Shown one piece after another: positions 52,177 to 60,396 of a stretch of 63,475 bases of DNA. Source of the DNA: JBBSZK01 sp964428325 (GTDB lineage: Archaea; Nanobdellota; Nanobdellia; Pacearchaeales; GW2011-AR1). The notes under the pieces were generated by a model. It made no database searches. It was given only the letters and a program-made list of their open reading frames with translations, and had not been told where the DNA came from. Both the position numbers and the translations under genes were made by a program. The stretch covers positions 1-63,475 of the forward strand of contig CAYRXU010000003.1 of assembly GCA_964428325.1 (NCBI GenBank), in the 5' to 3' direction. Numbering within the stretch: position 1 is the first letter of the stretch; each line of letters opens with the position of its first letter.

Positions 52177-53271
52177 TTAAAGCTTAGCATCAATAATCTG
52201 AAGTACATCCCTAATTGCGTCTGGTAAGTTGATATTCTTAACTTGATAGTCAAATTCTTTCGCTCGTTTAATTTCTTCTGGAGCGTTTTTCATTCGCCGA
52301 GACATCTCGTCCTGTGAGTCGCCTCTCGCGATCATCCTCTTTTCTAGCTCATCAATAGAAGGCGGGAGAATAAAGATAGTTTTTGTACTTGGAAATACTT
52401 TTTTGAGTGTTGCTGCTCCTTGGACGTCGATGGCGACCAGAATTGTTTTACCTGTTGAGAGCATTGCTTGAACATCACTTTTTGAGCTCCCGTAATATTT
52501 GCCATACACGTCAGCATATTCGAACATTTCTCCACTAGCGATTTTCCTTTCAAATTCATCGCGCGTGATAAAATTGTAATGCTTGCCATTTATCTCTCCT
52601 GGGCGAGGTTGGCGAGTTGTTGTGGTGACCATCTTTTGAGTAGTTGAGTGATTGGCAATGATATGCTCAGCGATCGAGGTCTTCCCAACAGCAGAAGGTC
52701 CTGTGATTGCGATAAGTCTCCCTCTTGAAGCCAGTTCTTTTACTATCGCCTCAACTTCTTGTTCGATAGTTAGTTTACTGCTATCGAGAACGAGGTGATA
52801 ATTGGAGAGGTCTCGATAGTCGTACTTGTAAAGTCGTTTGCCTGTTTCATATTCCCATGTGGCCCGGCGTTTTAACTCAGAGCTAATTTCGTTCATATCA
52901 TCTGCATCTTTTGCTCTTCTTCTTGCCCGAACCTCTAGGGGTGCAGTAAGAAAGACCTTGAGCGCATCCGTGCCTTTGCAGTTCTCTACCGCATAGCGAG
53001 AATCTAGGAGGCAATTGCCATTTTTGACAAGAGTGTGCGCTTGATCGTTTAGAATAAGAATCTCGTCATCGGTAAGCCCGTGGGAAAGATAGTCTGCAAA
53101 TGGGTCTTTGAAAGTTCCTTCTGCGAGAAGCTTGGCATGTCTCTGCCTAAGAAGATCACCAGTTGAACAAGACTTCCAATGTGCGAGAGCATGGTGCTTT
53201 AGAAGATTTTTAATAAGTTCAGTTTTACCGGCACCAGGGTCACCTGCTATTCCAAGGGCAGAATATTGCAT
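52177..53271 (-). CDS. cytidylate kinase-guanylate kinase fusion
   Basis: 364 residues from the second ATG (53271), chosen by TATA spacing; an ATG two codons earlier is possible. Residues 1-180 resemble archaeal cytidylate kinase: P-loop GIAGDPGAGKTE, CSTGDLLRQRH, LLDSRYAVENC, then TAPLEVRARRRAKD and a tail like the archaeal CMK end. Residues about 185-364 are a clear guanylate kinase: P-loop ITGPSAVGKTS (about 189-199), TTTTRQPRPGEINGKHYNF, YADVYGKYYGSSKSDVQAML and VAIDVQGAATLKKVFP. Predicted to make CDP/dCDP and GDP/dGDP. The bacterial/eukaryotic-type GMK half suggests gene transfer and fusion. Confidence 0.87.
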   Translation of the reverse strand: MQYSALGIAGDPGAGKTELIKNLLKHHALAHWKSCSTGDLLRQRHAKLLAEGTFKDPFADYLSHGLTDDEILILNDQAHTLVKNGNCLLDSRYAVENCKGTDALKVFLTAPLEVRARRRAKDADDMNEISSELKRRATWEYETGKRLYKYDYRDLSNYHLVLDSSKLTIEQEVEAIVKELASRGRLIAITGPSAVGKTSIAEHIIANHSTTQKMVTTTTRQPRPGEINGKHYNFITRDEFERKIASGEMFEYADVYGKYYGSSKSDVQAMLSTGKTILVAIDVQGAATLKKVFPSTKTIFILPPSIDELEKRMIARGDSQDEMSRRMKNAPEEIKRAKEFDYQVKNINLPDAIRDVLQIIDAKL

Positions 53272-53290
53272 GCGCATACAAAGGAGAAAG

Positions 53291-53300
53291 CTTTATAAGG
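53291..53300. promoter_or_regulatory. shared bidirectional TATA box of 5S rRNA and the kinase fusion
   Basis: CTTTATAAGG is nearly palindromic. On the plus strand CTTTATAA (53291-53298) is 21 nt before the 5S rRNA 5' end; on the minus strand CTTATAAA/CCTTATAA is 20-21 nt before the kinase ATG at 53271. Confidence 0.55.
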
Positions 53301-53319
53301 ACTATTGTAGGAGGAAACA

Positions 53320-53436
53320 TGAAGACGGCCCTAGTGATTAGGCCACACCTGTTCCCTTTCCGAACACAGAAGTTAAGCTAATCACGTCGGTCGCGGTAGT
53401 CTCCGAACAGAGGCGAAACACCGATGCTGTCTTCGT
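53320..53436 (+). rRNA. rrf: 5S ribosomal RNA
   Basis: About 117 nt. Terminal helix GAAGAC (53321-53326) with GTCTTC (53429-53434). The conserved CCTGTTCCC, CCGAACACAGAAGTTAAGC core (loops B and C) and the CGGTAGTCTCCG-type loop E/D region are present. The 5' end agrees with a TATA box 21 nt upstream. It stands alone, unlinked to 16S/23S genes, as in many DPANN and other archaea. Confidence 0.93.
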
Positions 53437-53443
53437 CATACTC

Positions 53444-53451
53444 CTTTTATA
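53444..53451 (+). promoter_or_regulatory. TATA box of rnp4
   Basis: CTTTTATA followed by 21 nt before the ATG at 53473; favours this over the TTG one codon earlier. Confidence 0.65.
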
Positions 53452-53472
53452 CTTCCTTTTCTTTAAGATTTG

Positions 53473-53733
53473 ATGAAAAAGCCTTCTCGCACTGAAGCTC
53501 GGAAAAAGATAGATGATTTCTTTACTCACGATAAGCTCGCTAAAGAGAGTGTGCGAAAGATAAAACGATTAGCTATGCAGTTCAATTTGCGCCTTGGAAA
53601 ACATCGTACGCGATTCTGCAAGAAGTGCTATAGCGATTTAAGAACTGGAAAGGTAAGAATAACAAAGACTCATAAGATGATTATCTGTCCTGAATGTGGA
53701 ACTGAAAATAAGAATAAAATTAAGACTTCTTGA
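53473..53733 (+). CDS. rnp4: RNase P protein component 4 (Rnp4/Rpp21)
   Basis: 86 residues. Two N-terminal helices are followed by a zinc ribbon, FCKKCYSDLRTGKV and IICPECGTENKN, giving four cysteines, as in Rpp21. Rnp4 pairs with Rnp1 (Rpp29) on the specificity side of archaeal RNase P. The 3' end overlaps the convergent rpoN by 14 nt. Confidence 0.9.
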   Translation: MKKPSRTEARKKIDDFFTHDKLAKESVRKIKRLAMQFNLRLGKHRTRFCKKCYSDLRTGKVRITKTHKMIICPECGTENKNKIKTS

Positions 53734-53917
53734 ATTTAGCAATCTTAGGTAACAACTCTGCATTACCTAGAAGGGCTGCTCGGCAGCAATATCTATCTAG
53801 ACCTAGATCGTTTAGAACCTTGCCTGCTTCTTCGCCATTGGCTACGCGTTGCTTGTAAGTCTCCCAAAGATGGCCAATAGGTTTGCCACATGAAAAGCAT
53901 CGTACCGGAATAATCAT
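53720..53917 (-). CDS. rpoN: DNA-directed RNA polymerase subunit N (Rpb10)
   Basis: 65 residues. MIIPVRCFSCGKPIGHLWET and the RYCCRAALLGNAELL segment give the CxxC...CC zinc site of Rpb10. Normal length. In many archaea rpoN follows uS9; here it is separate, with its own TATA box (53939-53946, minus) 21 nt upstream. Confidence 0.95.
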   Translation of the reverse strand: MIIPVRCFSCGKPIGHLWETYKQRVANGEEAGKVLNDLGLDRYCCRAALLGNAELLPKIAKFKKS

Positions 53918-53938
53918 AGTATCAGTTTGAAGGGGTGC

Positions 53939-53946
53939 TTTTTAAA
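53939..53946 (-). promoter_or_regulatory. TATA box of rpoN
   Basis: TTTAAAAA on the minus strand, 21 nt before the ATG at 53917. Confidence 0.65.
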
Positions 53947-54817
53947 GGTTTCTCTGAAGCTTCCTTTCGCTCCTTCTGCGTGAGAAACGTCGCCAGATGA
54001 AGTATCCGATAATGATAACTATGACAAGGATGACTACCAGAACAGTCCCAGACATGCCTCCTGAAGCATCTGCTTGTCTATCTGTGAAGTAAGAGGGTTC
54101 GAAGGAAACAACATGGGTGCTTGTTCTACGTGTGCCGTCTTCGTCTGTGTAAGCTAGTGTGAATGGTATCTCCGAAGCTTGAGGAGCAATTTCGATAGTG
54201 AATGTCGCGTCTTGGCTTGCATCTAGAGCGCCAATAACGCTCTTTGTGCTTCCCTTGATAGCAAGATTGTGGCCAGGTTGCACTTCAGCAGTAAGAGCTT
54301 CAATATTATTCGTTCCTGTGTTAAGAACGTCAATCGTCGCAATGTGAGTTGCAGGATTGTAATCTTGCACAAAGAGATCAAAGTCAACCCTCACGTCTTC
54401 TACGGTGATGTTGAAATCTGTGGAGACAAGGAACTGTGAGTTGACCGGCCCGTATTGGACTGTGAGAGTGTAGTTCTCGTCAAGCGCCTGAGAATCGACG
54501 CGCATAGTGAACGGGATAGTAACTGCTGAGCTGTAGGTTGGAGCATATATGCCTGAACGGAAGATAGTCGAATCAGAAACACCAGGATCGAGAGTGAAAG
54601 GGTAGGATTGAATGACTTTGAATATAGCGTCTCCGCATTGAGGATTCTGAAGGCCAGTCATTTGGAAGACAAAGTCAACATATTCTCCAGGTACTGCGTG
54701 AATTGGGTCTTGGTTGACCAAGGCTACATTGAGTGCACAGTCTTGAGCAGATGAGAATGCTGAGAATCCTACGGCAAGTACAAGAGCGAGTGCGAGCGAG
54801 TAAAGATATCGATTCAT
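53942..54817 (-). CDS. secreted, C-terminally anchored beta-sandwich protein
   Basis: 291 residues from the ATG at 54817, which is 21 nt from a TATA box; an upstream in-frame ATG at 54835 lies within the promoter spacer. Signal peptide at residues 1-25 (LALALVLAVGFSAFSSAQ), then Ser/Thr-rich beta domains resembling the NEW3/COG1361 S-layer type, several N-x-S/T sites (NYT, NIT), and a C-terminal helix GTVLVVILVIVIIIGYFIW followed by a basic tail. Probably displayed outside the cell and glycosylated. Divergent from a MacB-like exporter, as an outer component might be. Confidence 0.75.
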   Translation of the reverse strand: MNRYLYSLALALVLAVGFSAFSSAQDCALNVALVNQDPIHAVPGEYVDFVFQMTGLQNPQCGDAIFKVIQSYPFTLDPGVSDSTIFRSGIYAPTYSSAVTIPFTMRVDSQALDENYTLTVQYGPVNSQFLVSTDFNITVEDVRVDFDLFVQDYNPATHIATIDVLNTGTNNIEALTAEVQPGHNLAIKGSTKSVIGALDASQDATFTIEIAPQASEIPFTLAYTDEDGTRRTSTHVVSFEPSYFTDRQADASGGMSGTVLVVILVIVIIIGYFIWRRFSRRRSERKLQRNL

Positions 54818-54838
54818 AGCGTCTTCAAGCAACAACCC

Positions 54839-54846
54839 TTTAAATG
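54839..54846 (-). promoter_or_regulatory. TATA box of the secreted anchored protein
   Basis: CATTTAAA on the minus strand, 21 nt before the ATG at 54817. Confidence 0.65.
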
Positions 54847-54877
54847 TTTTACCTCGAATAATGAAGACTACACAATA

Positions 54878-54885
54878 TTATTAAA
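54878..54885 (+). promoter_or_regulatory. TATA box of the ABC exporter operon
   Basis: TTATTAAA followed by 21 nt before the ATG at 54907. Confidence 0.65.
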
Positions 54886-54906
54886 CAATTCGACTCTCGT
54901 GTGTAG

Positions 54907-55638
54907 ATGCAAGAAAAGACAGAAGATATTATCCGATTGAATAACGTCGCGAAGTATTACCGGATGGGAGATAATATCATTAAGGCTCTTGATGGGATTG
55001 ATATTTCTATCGAGAGAGGTGATTTCGTTGCGATTATGGGTCCGTCTGGATCAGGAAAGTCTACTGCTATGAATCTTGTGGGTTCTCTGGATCTTGCTAC
55101 CAAAGGGCAGATATTTCTTGATGGGATTGATATTGAAAGTGTTGACGAGTCTACACTTGCACAGATACGAGGAAGAAAAATAGGATTTATTTTCCAGAGT
55201 TTCAATCTCGTACCCAATCTTACTGCGAAGGAGAATGTTGCATTGCCTCTTGTGTTTCAGGGTGTGGAAACTACTCAGAGGGAAAAGCGCGCCGAGCATT
55301 TACTGCGAATGGTTGAACTTGGAGATAGAATGGACAATTATCCCAATCAGCTTTCTGGCGGACAGCAGCAGCGTGTTGCGATTGCGAGGGCGCTTGCTAA
55401 TGATCCAGAGGTAATTCTTGCTGATGAACCTACTGGAAATCTTGACACTCGAACTGGCGAGATGGTGATGAAATTTCTTGCCGAGTTTAATGCCGAAGGG
55501 AAGACCATTATTATGGTCACGCACGATCCTGATAAAGCACTTAATCATGCACGTACTGTGTATTGGATACGCGATGGCAAAGTTGAGAAAGTAACTAAGA
55601 AAGTCAAGAACGCGTGGAAAGTCGTGCGGAGAGGTTAA
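54907..55638 (+). CDS. ABC transporter ATP-binding protein (MacB/LolD type)
   Basis: 243 residues. Walker A GPSGSGKST (about residues 46-54), Q-loop FIFQSFNLVPNLTAKENV, signature LSGGQQQRVAIARAL, Walker B VILADEPTGNLD and the H-loop MVTHDP are complete. The NLVPNLTAKENVALPL wording is that of the LolD/MacB group, which works by moving outer-domain permeases rather than importing. First of a three-gene operon. Confidence 0.95.
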   Translation: MQEKTEDIIRLNNVAKYYRMGDNIIKALDGIDISIERGDFVAIMGPSGSGKSTAMNLVGSLDLATKGQIFLDGIDIESVDESTLAQIRGRKIGFIFQSFNLVPNLTAKENVALPLVFQGVETTQREKRAEHLLRMVELGDRMDNYPNQLSGGQQQRVAIARALANDPEVILADEPTGNLDTRTGEMVMKFLAEFNAEGKTIIMVTHDPDKALNHARTVYWIRDGKVEKVTKKVKNAWKVVRRG

Positions 55639-55641
55639 GCC

Positions 55642-56856
55642 ATGGTGTATGACCATACAATTCTTGCTCTGAAAAACATTCGTAAGAGAGGTGTTCGCTC
55701 GTGGCTTACTATGTTAGGTATCTTCATTGGCATTGCTGCAGTAGTTTCTCTTATTTCTCTCGGAAATGGCTTGCGCGAAGCAATTACAGGGCAATTTTCA
55801 CAGCTTGGGTCTGATAAACTTGTTGTGACTTCCGCGGAGACTGGATTCGGGCCGCCTGGCGCTTCCGCTGTCCGGCCGCTGAATGAACACGATTTGAGAT
55901 TAGTTAGAAGAATAGCAGGAGTTGATCTGGCCGTGCCGAGACTAATTAGGGTCGTACCGGTTGAATACAATAAGATACGAACGTATGAGTATGTTGCGAG
56001 TATGCCTCCGACTCAGAATGAGATAGAACTTGTGTATGACACTCTGAATGTTGAAGCTGCCCAAGGAAAGTTGCTGAGTAAAGACGACCGAAATAAAGTC
56101 GTACTTGGCAGCGATTTTACTGATGAAAGGTTCGGTAGAAAATTAAGAATCGGTAGTAGACTGGCTATTGGAAGTGAAGAGTTTCAGGTTATTGGATTTC
56201 TAGAGAAAGCGAATAGCTTTCAGATAAATGGCGCTATTCTGATGGCTGAAGATGATTTGAAGGATATCATGGACATCGGGGACGAAATCGACTTGATAGC
56301 CGTTCAAGTTGATAGCGTAGATAATGTTGATAAGACAGCAACCGATATTGAGAAAACTATGCGAAGAGATCGCGGCCAAAAAGAAGGTGAAGAAGATTTT
56401 GCAGTGCAGACACCTGAACAAAGTCTTGCAACGATAAATACAACGCTTGCGGTGATCAATCTAGTAGTGGTCGCTATCGCAGCTATTTCTTTACTCGTTG
56501 GAGGAATTGGCATTACAAACACTATGTATACTGCGGTTCTTGAAAGAACAAAAGAGATAGGAGTAATGAAAGCGATCGGTGCCAAAAATCAAGACGTCCT
56601 TATATTGTTCCTTGCGGAATCTGCATTACTCGGAGTTGCAGGAGGTCTTGTGGGCATTGCAATTGGATTGGGTCTTGCATTTCTAGTTTCAGTTCTTGTG
56701 ACTGCAGCCTTCCCAGGCATTAGTTTTGGTGTAACGTTCTCCCTCCCACTTATTTTGGGATCACTCTTGTTCGCGCTTCTTGTGGGGGCGATATCTGGAG
56801 TTGTTCCTGCATTGCAGGCCTCGCGCATGCGACCTGTGGAGGCACTACGCTCATGA
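55642..56856 (+). CDS. MacB-like ABC permease 1
   Basis: 404 residues. N-terminal helix with RSWLTMLGIFIGIAAVVSLI, a large outer domain (about residues 45-265) and three C-terminal helices; the conserved block GGIGITNTMYTAVLERTKEI followed by GVMKAIGAKNQDVL is present. MacB-type permeases couple ATP hydrolysis to movements of the outer domain and export or extract molecules. Its stop overlaps the second permease (ATGA). Confidence 0.92.
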   Translation: MVYDHTILALKNIRKRGVRSWLTMLGIFIGIAAVVSLISLGNGLREAITGQFSQLGSDKLVVTSAETGFGPPGASAVRPLNEHDLRLVRRIAGVDLAVPRLIRVVPVEYNKIRTYEYVASMPPTQNEIELVYDTLNVEAAQGKLLSKDDRNKVVLGSDFTDERFGRKLRIGSRLAIGSEEFQVIGFLEKANSFQINGAILMAEDDLKDIMDIGDEIDLIAVQVDSVDNVDKTATDIEKTMRRDRGQKEGEEDFAVQTPEQSLATINTTLAVINLVVVAIAAISLLVGGIGITNTMYTAVLERTKEIGVMKAIGAKNQDVLILFLAESALLGVAGGLVGIAIGLGLAFLVSVLVTAAFPGISFGVTFSLPLILGSLLFALLVGAISGVVPALQASRMRPVEALRS

Positions 56857-58067
56857 TGGGACATTATCTAGCTTCAGCTACGCGCAATGTACGTCGTAGA
56901 AAGATGCGTTCTTGGTTGACCATGATCGGGATAGTTATGTCAATCGCGACTATCTTTTTGCTTATCAGTATTTCTCTCGGGCTTAATGCAGCAGTACAAG
57001 AGCAATTCAGACAACTTGGGGCAGACAAATTCTTTATTCAGCCGAAGGGCCAACTTGGAGATGCTTCAACAGATTCGGCTGCACATCTTGGACCAGATGA
57101 TCTTGTAGCAATCAGGCGCGTTGCAGGAGTGCAAGACTATTCTTATTGGTCGATTAAAGGAGCGCGTATTGAGTTCAGAGACCAGATACGATTTGTGAAC
57201 GTGATAGGTATGCCTCTTCAGCATTCAAGCGTATTCTTTGAGTCTGGATTCGTTAAACCTGAACAAGGGGTCGTATTGCGATCAGGAGATTCAAGGAAAG
57301 TGATGATAGGTTCGCAATATTTGCATAATAATGTTTTCTCAGACCCAGTTAAGGCAGGAAACACAATTAAGATACAGGACCAGAATTTCAAAGTCGGTGC
57401 AGTTTTGAAAACAATTGGGAATCCTGCAGATGACAAGTCAATCTATATGCCTCTCGAAGATTTCGAGGATATCTTTCCTAATCAAACAGATATTTACAGC
57501 CAGATAGCAGTTCAGATACAACCAGGACAAGACATAACTGCAATTGCAGAACGCGTTGAGAAACAACTAATTAGAAGCAGAGGAGTTACTGAAAAAACAA
57601 AGGACTTTACCATACTCACTCCAGAACAGTTGCTTGCGACATTTGGAACAGTACTAAATATTCTCACAGGTTTCCTTCTCGGTGTAGCTGCGATTTCTCT
57701 TCTTGTGGGAGGCATAGGCATTACCAATACTATGTACACGGCGGTTCTTGAAAGAACAAAAGAAATTGGAGTGATGAAGGCTGTAGGTGCAACTAATTTT
57801 GATATTCTAGCACTCTTCACTGCAGAATCTGGTTTGCTCGGGTTGTTGGGAGGAGTTGGAGGAGTCGTTATAGGATACCTTGTTGGAATGGGAGTAGAGT
57901 TTGTGGCTGCGAATATGGCCGGACTCACTATTCTTCAAGTATCAACACCTTGGTACTTAATTGTTGGAAGTTTGCTATTCTCATTTGCGATAGGAGCCAT
58001 AGCGGGACTTGTGCCTGCTTATCGCGCATCGCGCGTGAGACCCGTTGTGGCTCTTCGATACGAGTAA
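56853..58067 (+). CDS. MacB-like ABC permease 2
   Basis: 404 residues, the same length and fold as the upstream gene: RSWLTMIGIVMSIATIFLLI at the N-terminus, and an identical 24-residue stretch near residue 292 (GGIGITNTMYTAVLERTKEI and onward). The outer domain differs, so the two probably form a heterodimer from an old tandem duplication. Ends in VRPVVALRYE. Confidence 0.92.
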   Translation: MMGHYLASATRNVRRRKMRSWLTMIGIVMSIATIFLLISISLGLNAAVQEQFRQLGADKFFIQPKGQLGDASTDSAAHLGPDDLVAIRRVAGVQDYSYWSIKGARIEFRDQIRFVNVIGMPLQHSSVFFESGFVKPEQGVVLRSGDSRKVMIGSQYLHNNVFSDPVKAGNTIKIQDQNFKVGAVLKTIGNPADDKSIYMPLEDFEDIFPNQTDIYSQIAVQIQPGQDITAIAERVEKQLIRSRGVTEKTKDFTILTPEQLLATFGTVLNILTGFLLGVAAISLLVGGIGITNTMYTAVLERTKEIGVMKAVGATNFDILALFTAESGLLGLLGGVGGVVIGYLVGMGVEFVAANMAGLTILQVSTPWYLIVGSLLFSFAIGAIAGLVPAYRASRVRPVVALRYE

Positions 58068-58082
58068 CAATTTGTATAAATC

Positions 58083-58090
58083 TTTATAAA
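58083..58090 (+). promoter_or_regulatory. TATA box of the 58121 gene
   Basis: TTTATAAA; the predicted start site (58112) leaves a 9-nt A/G-rich leader before the ATG, one of the few exceptions to leaderless spacing. Confidence 0.5.
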
Positions 58091-58120
58091 GCCACAGGAC
58101 ATTTGGAAATCAGAAAAAAG

Positions 58121-58300
58121 ATGGTCAAGAAATGTGTTTATTGCTCGCGCGAGATCCCTGCTGAAAGCGCTGTGGACGTATGCAGACAGTGTGGAATAGG
58201 CATCTGGGGCGAAAAAATGTTTATGACTATTCAGAATAATATGAAGAGCGCGGAACAGCGCGGCGACCTTTTCCAAGGTTCTGTTGGTCAGTCCAGGTAG
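58121..58300 (+). CDS. small zinc-finger protein
   Basis: 59 residues. KKCVYCSREIPAESAVDVCR and QCGIGIWGEKMF give CxxC...CxxC for one zinc. The C-terminal half KMFMTIQNNMKSAEQRGDLF is helical. The pattern looks like a conserved archaeal family, but I cannot name its role. Located between the ABC exporter and the eL21 operon with its own promoter. Confidence 0.75.
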   Translation: MVKKCVYCSREIPAESAVDVCRQCGIGIWGEKMFMTIQNNMKSAEQRGDLFQGSVGQSR

Positions 58301-58307
58301 GAAAAGC

Positions 58308-58315
58308 TTTTTAAA
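58308..58315 (+). promoter_or_regulatory. TATA box of the eL21 operon
   Basis: TTTTTAAA followed by 21 nt before the ATG at 58337. Confidence 0.7.
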
Positions 58316-58336
58316 GTATCTTAGTGACGTTTTACG

Positions 58337-58594
58337 ATGCCAAGAAGTAAACCTATTAGTCAGCGAGGTAAGATTCCATTTACAGCATACTTGCAAGTGT
58401 TCAACGAGGGAGACCGAGTTGCTCTTGTAAAGAATCCTAGCTTCAAAGCTGGTTTTCCACCTAGGATGCAGGGACGTTCTGGAGTCGTTGTAGCTGCTAG
58501 AGGAAGATCTTATGTTGTCAATGTTGCTGATTTGGGAATGCCAAAGCAGTACGTTGTAAAAGCAATTCATCTAAAGAAAATACAGACACAATGA
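58337..58594 (+). CDS. rpl21e: 50S ribosomal protein eL21
   Basis: 85 residues, near the usual archaeal 95-100. Family blocks: GKIPFTAYLQVFNEGDRVAL, GFPPRMQGRSGVVVAARGRS and YVVKAIHLKKI. First gene of a leaderless operon with rpoF; its stop overlaps the rpoF start (ATGA). Confidence 0.95.
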   Translation: MPRSKPISQRGKIPFTAYLQVFNEGDRVALVKNPSFKAGFPPRMQGRSGVVVAARGRSYVVNVADLGMPKQYVVKAIHLKKIQTQ

Positions 58595-58890
58595 TACTAT
58601 CACTAAAACCCCTTGCATTGAGCGAAGTACCTGCTTACATTCCTAACCTTGAGGAGAAGAAAGAGCTTGCTGCTTATTTCAAGCAGTTCTCAAAGCTTAG
58701 CGCTGAAAAAGCTGCCGAGTTGAAGGAAGCATTGCAGAAGCTTAACAACATCAAGATTAAGGAAGAATACGTTGCAAAAATCGTGGACATATTGCCTCGC
58801 AGCAATGAGGATATTTCTAAGATCTTCCACGATGTCTCTTTGAGTGAGGAAGAGATCAATGCAATCCTAGCGATTGTCAAAGACTACTAA
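58591..58890 (+). CDS. rpoF: DNA-directed RNA polymerase subunit F (Rpb4)
   Basis: 99 residues, helical. LSEVPAYIPNLEEKKEL at the N-terminus and the HRDC-like end KIVDILPRSNEDISKIFHDV fit archaeal RpoF. RpoF and RpoE form the stalk of RNA polymerase. The eL21-rpoF-DUF655 order is a known archaeal arrangement. Confidence 0.92.
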   Translation: MILSLKPLALSEVPAYIPNLEEKKELAAYFKQFSKLSAEKAAELKEALQKLNNIKIKEEYVAKIVDILPRSNEDISKIFHDVSLSEEEINAILAIVKDY

Positions 58891-58894
58891 CACC

Positions 58895-59434
58895 ATGAGA
58901 AAGAAAGACGATTACGCACTTGTATTAGACTTCCTGCCGTATGGAGATCCGATGGAAGGAAAGATGCAACCAATTGTTCAAGCTATTGGGGAACAACATC
59001 TTGCGCTGCTTGAACTTGCACCAATAAGAGGCGTGCAATTTGCTCCCCATGAAAGGGTTTATATAGGCCCGGAGAAGAGAGATAAAATATCATTCATAGT
59101 TGGTAGGCTTCCACAAGAGAAGCTTACTGTACAAGCGAAGCAAAGACTTGCCGAGGTTATCTCAAAAGTCGTTGAGACGAGACAAAGTGAATTTGTAGCG
59201 TTCTTCAACAATGCACGCGCGATAAACACGCGACTTCATCAGCTTGAATTGCTCCCAGGTTTTGGGAAGAAGCATATGAAGGAAGTGCTAACGGCTCGTG
59301 ACGAGCGACCGTTCGAAACTTTTGACGACATAAAGCAACGAGCTCACAACATTCCTGACCCTAGGAAAGCGGTAGAGAAACGACTTTTGGAAGAAATAAC
59401 CGAGCATCAACGTCATTTGCTATTTGTAATTTAA
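58895..59434 (+). CDS. DUF655 family protein (HhH nucleic-acid-binding)
   Basis: 179 residues from the ATG at 58895. DYALVLDFLPYGDPMEG is the typical DUF655 beginning, an OB-like region follows (APHERVYIGPEKRDKISFIV), and the C-terminal helix-hairpin-helix is LELLPGFGKKHMKEVLTARD. Probably binds RNA or DNA. In many archaea it lies between rpoF and the 16S rRNA dimethyltransferase ksgA; here uS13 follows instead, 1 nt away. Confidence 0.9.
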   Translation: MRKKDDYALVLDFLPYGDPMEGKMQPIVQAIGEQHLALLELAPIRGVQFAPHERVYIGPEKRDKISFIVGRLPQEKLTVQAKQRLAEVISKVVETRQSEFVAFFNNARAINTRLHQLELLPGFGKKHMKEVLTARDERPFETFDDIKQRAHNIPDPRKAVEKRLLEEITEHQRHLLFVI

Positions 59435-59435
59435 C

Positions 59436-59930
59436 ATGGAAACACAAACAGAAACAAAGAAAAAAGGAATGCCAAAGGAAGAGCAACACGAGACACTCGT
59501 ACGTATCCTTGGACAGGATATTGCAGGTAACAAGAGCATCTACACAGGATTGACGTATATCAAGGGAATCTCGTGGAGTATTTCTAATGCCATTTGTTTG
59601 AGACTAGGCATTGATAGAAACATCCGAGTTGGAAAATTGACTAAAGAACAGATCGCTACTATCGAAAAGGCAATTGGCAAGATTGAAGTTCCAGATTATA
59701 TGAAGAACAGAAGAAAAGATCCCGAAACTGGAGAATCAAAGCATCTTCTTGCAAACGATTTGGATATCACTAAAGAATTTGACATTAAGAGATTGAAGAA
59801 GATGAAGAGCTATCGTGGTTTGAGACACTCGTTCGGTCTGCCTGTACGAGGTCAGAGAACAAGAAGTCACTTCAAGCGTAAGAAAGGTGCAAAGGTAGGT
59901 ATAAAGAAGACAAATGATAAGAAAGCATAA
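59436..59930 (+). CDS. rps13: 30S ribosomal protein uS13
   Basis: 164 residues. VRILGQDIAGNKSIYTGLTY, the helix-two-turn-helix region, and YRGLRHSFGLPVRGQRTRSH, the universal C-terminal signature (RG-RH---LPVRGQRT). A polar 20-residue N-terminal extension precedes the core. Overlaps uS4 by 17 nt. Confidence 0.96.
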   Translation: METQTETKKKGMPKEEQHETLVRILGQDIAGNKSIYTGLTYIKGISWSISNAICLRLGIDRNIRVGKLTKEQIATIEKAIGKIEVPDYMKNRRKDPETGESKHLLANDLDITKEFDIKRLKKMKSYRGLRHSFGLPVRGQRTRSHFKRKKGAKVGIKKTNDKKA

Positions 59931-60396
59931 GAAATTTTCACGACCGCATAAGTTGTACGATAAGACCCGTATTACTGAAGAGAATAAGCTCGTAGAGAAA
60001 TACGGCTTGAAGAACAAGCGCGAGATTTGGAAGAGCGAAGCGCAGGTACGTTACTTCAGAACACGTGCTAAGGATTTGATTAACGCCTCACACGAAGAAC
60101 AGAAGGTATTCTTTGGCAAGCTTAACGCTATTGGTCTTGATGTAAAGTCCATCGCCGATGTTCTTGCATTGAATAAGGAAAACATTCTGAAGAGACGATT
60201 GTCAACTATTCTTGTAAGCAGAGGCCTTGCTACAACGCCAAAGCAGGCAAGACAAATGATTGCACATCGACGTGTTCGCATTGGAACAAGAGTTGTTGGT
60301 TCGCCAAGTTACATTCCTGCCGTTGATGAAGAGAGTTCTATTTCCCTTAGACCTGCAAAGGTACGGAAGGCAAAAACTGAGGAGGTTGCTGCATAA
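59914..60396 (+). CDS. rps4: 30S ribosomal protein uS4
   Basis: 160 residues. FSRPHKLYDKTRITEENKLV and YGLKNKREIWKSEAQVRYFR are archaeal uS4 hallmarks; the S4 RNA-binding domain is at LVSRGLATTPKQARQMIAHR followed by RVRIGTRVVGSPSYIP. TAATG junction with uS11. Confidence 0.96.
   Translation: MIRKHKKFSRPHKLYDKTRITEENKLVEKYGLKNKREIWKSEAQVRYFRTRAKDLINASHEEQKVFFGKLNAIGLDVKSIADVLALNKENILKRRLSTILVSRGLATTPKQARQMIAHRRVRIGTRVVGSPSYIPAVDEESSISLRPAKVRKAKTEEVAA

Noticed and set aside
55642..58067. Assembly duplication of the ABC permease
   Set aside because: The two copies differ throughout the outer domain and at codon level; only a family-conserved block is identical.
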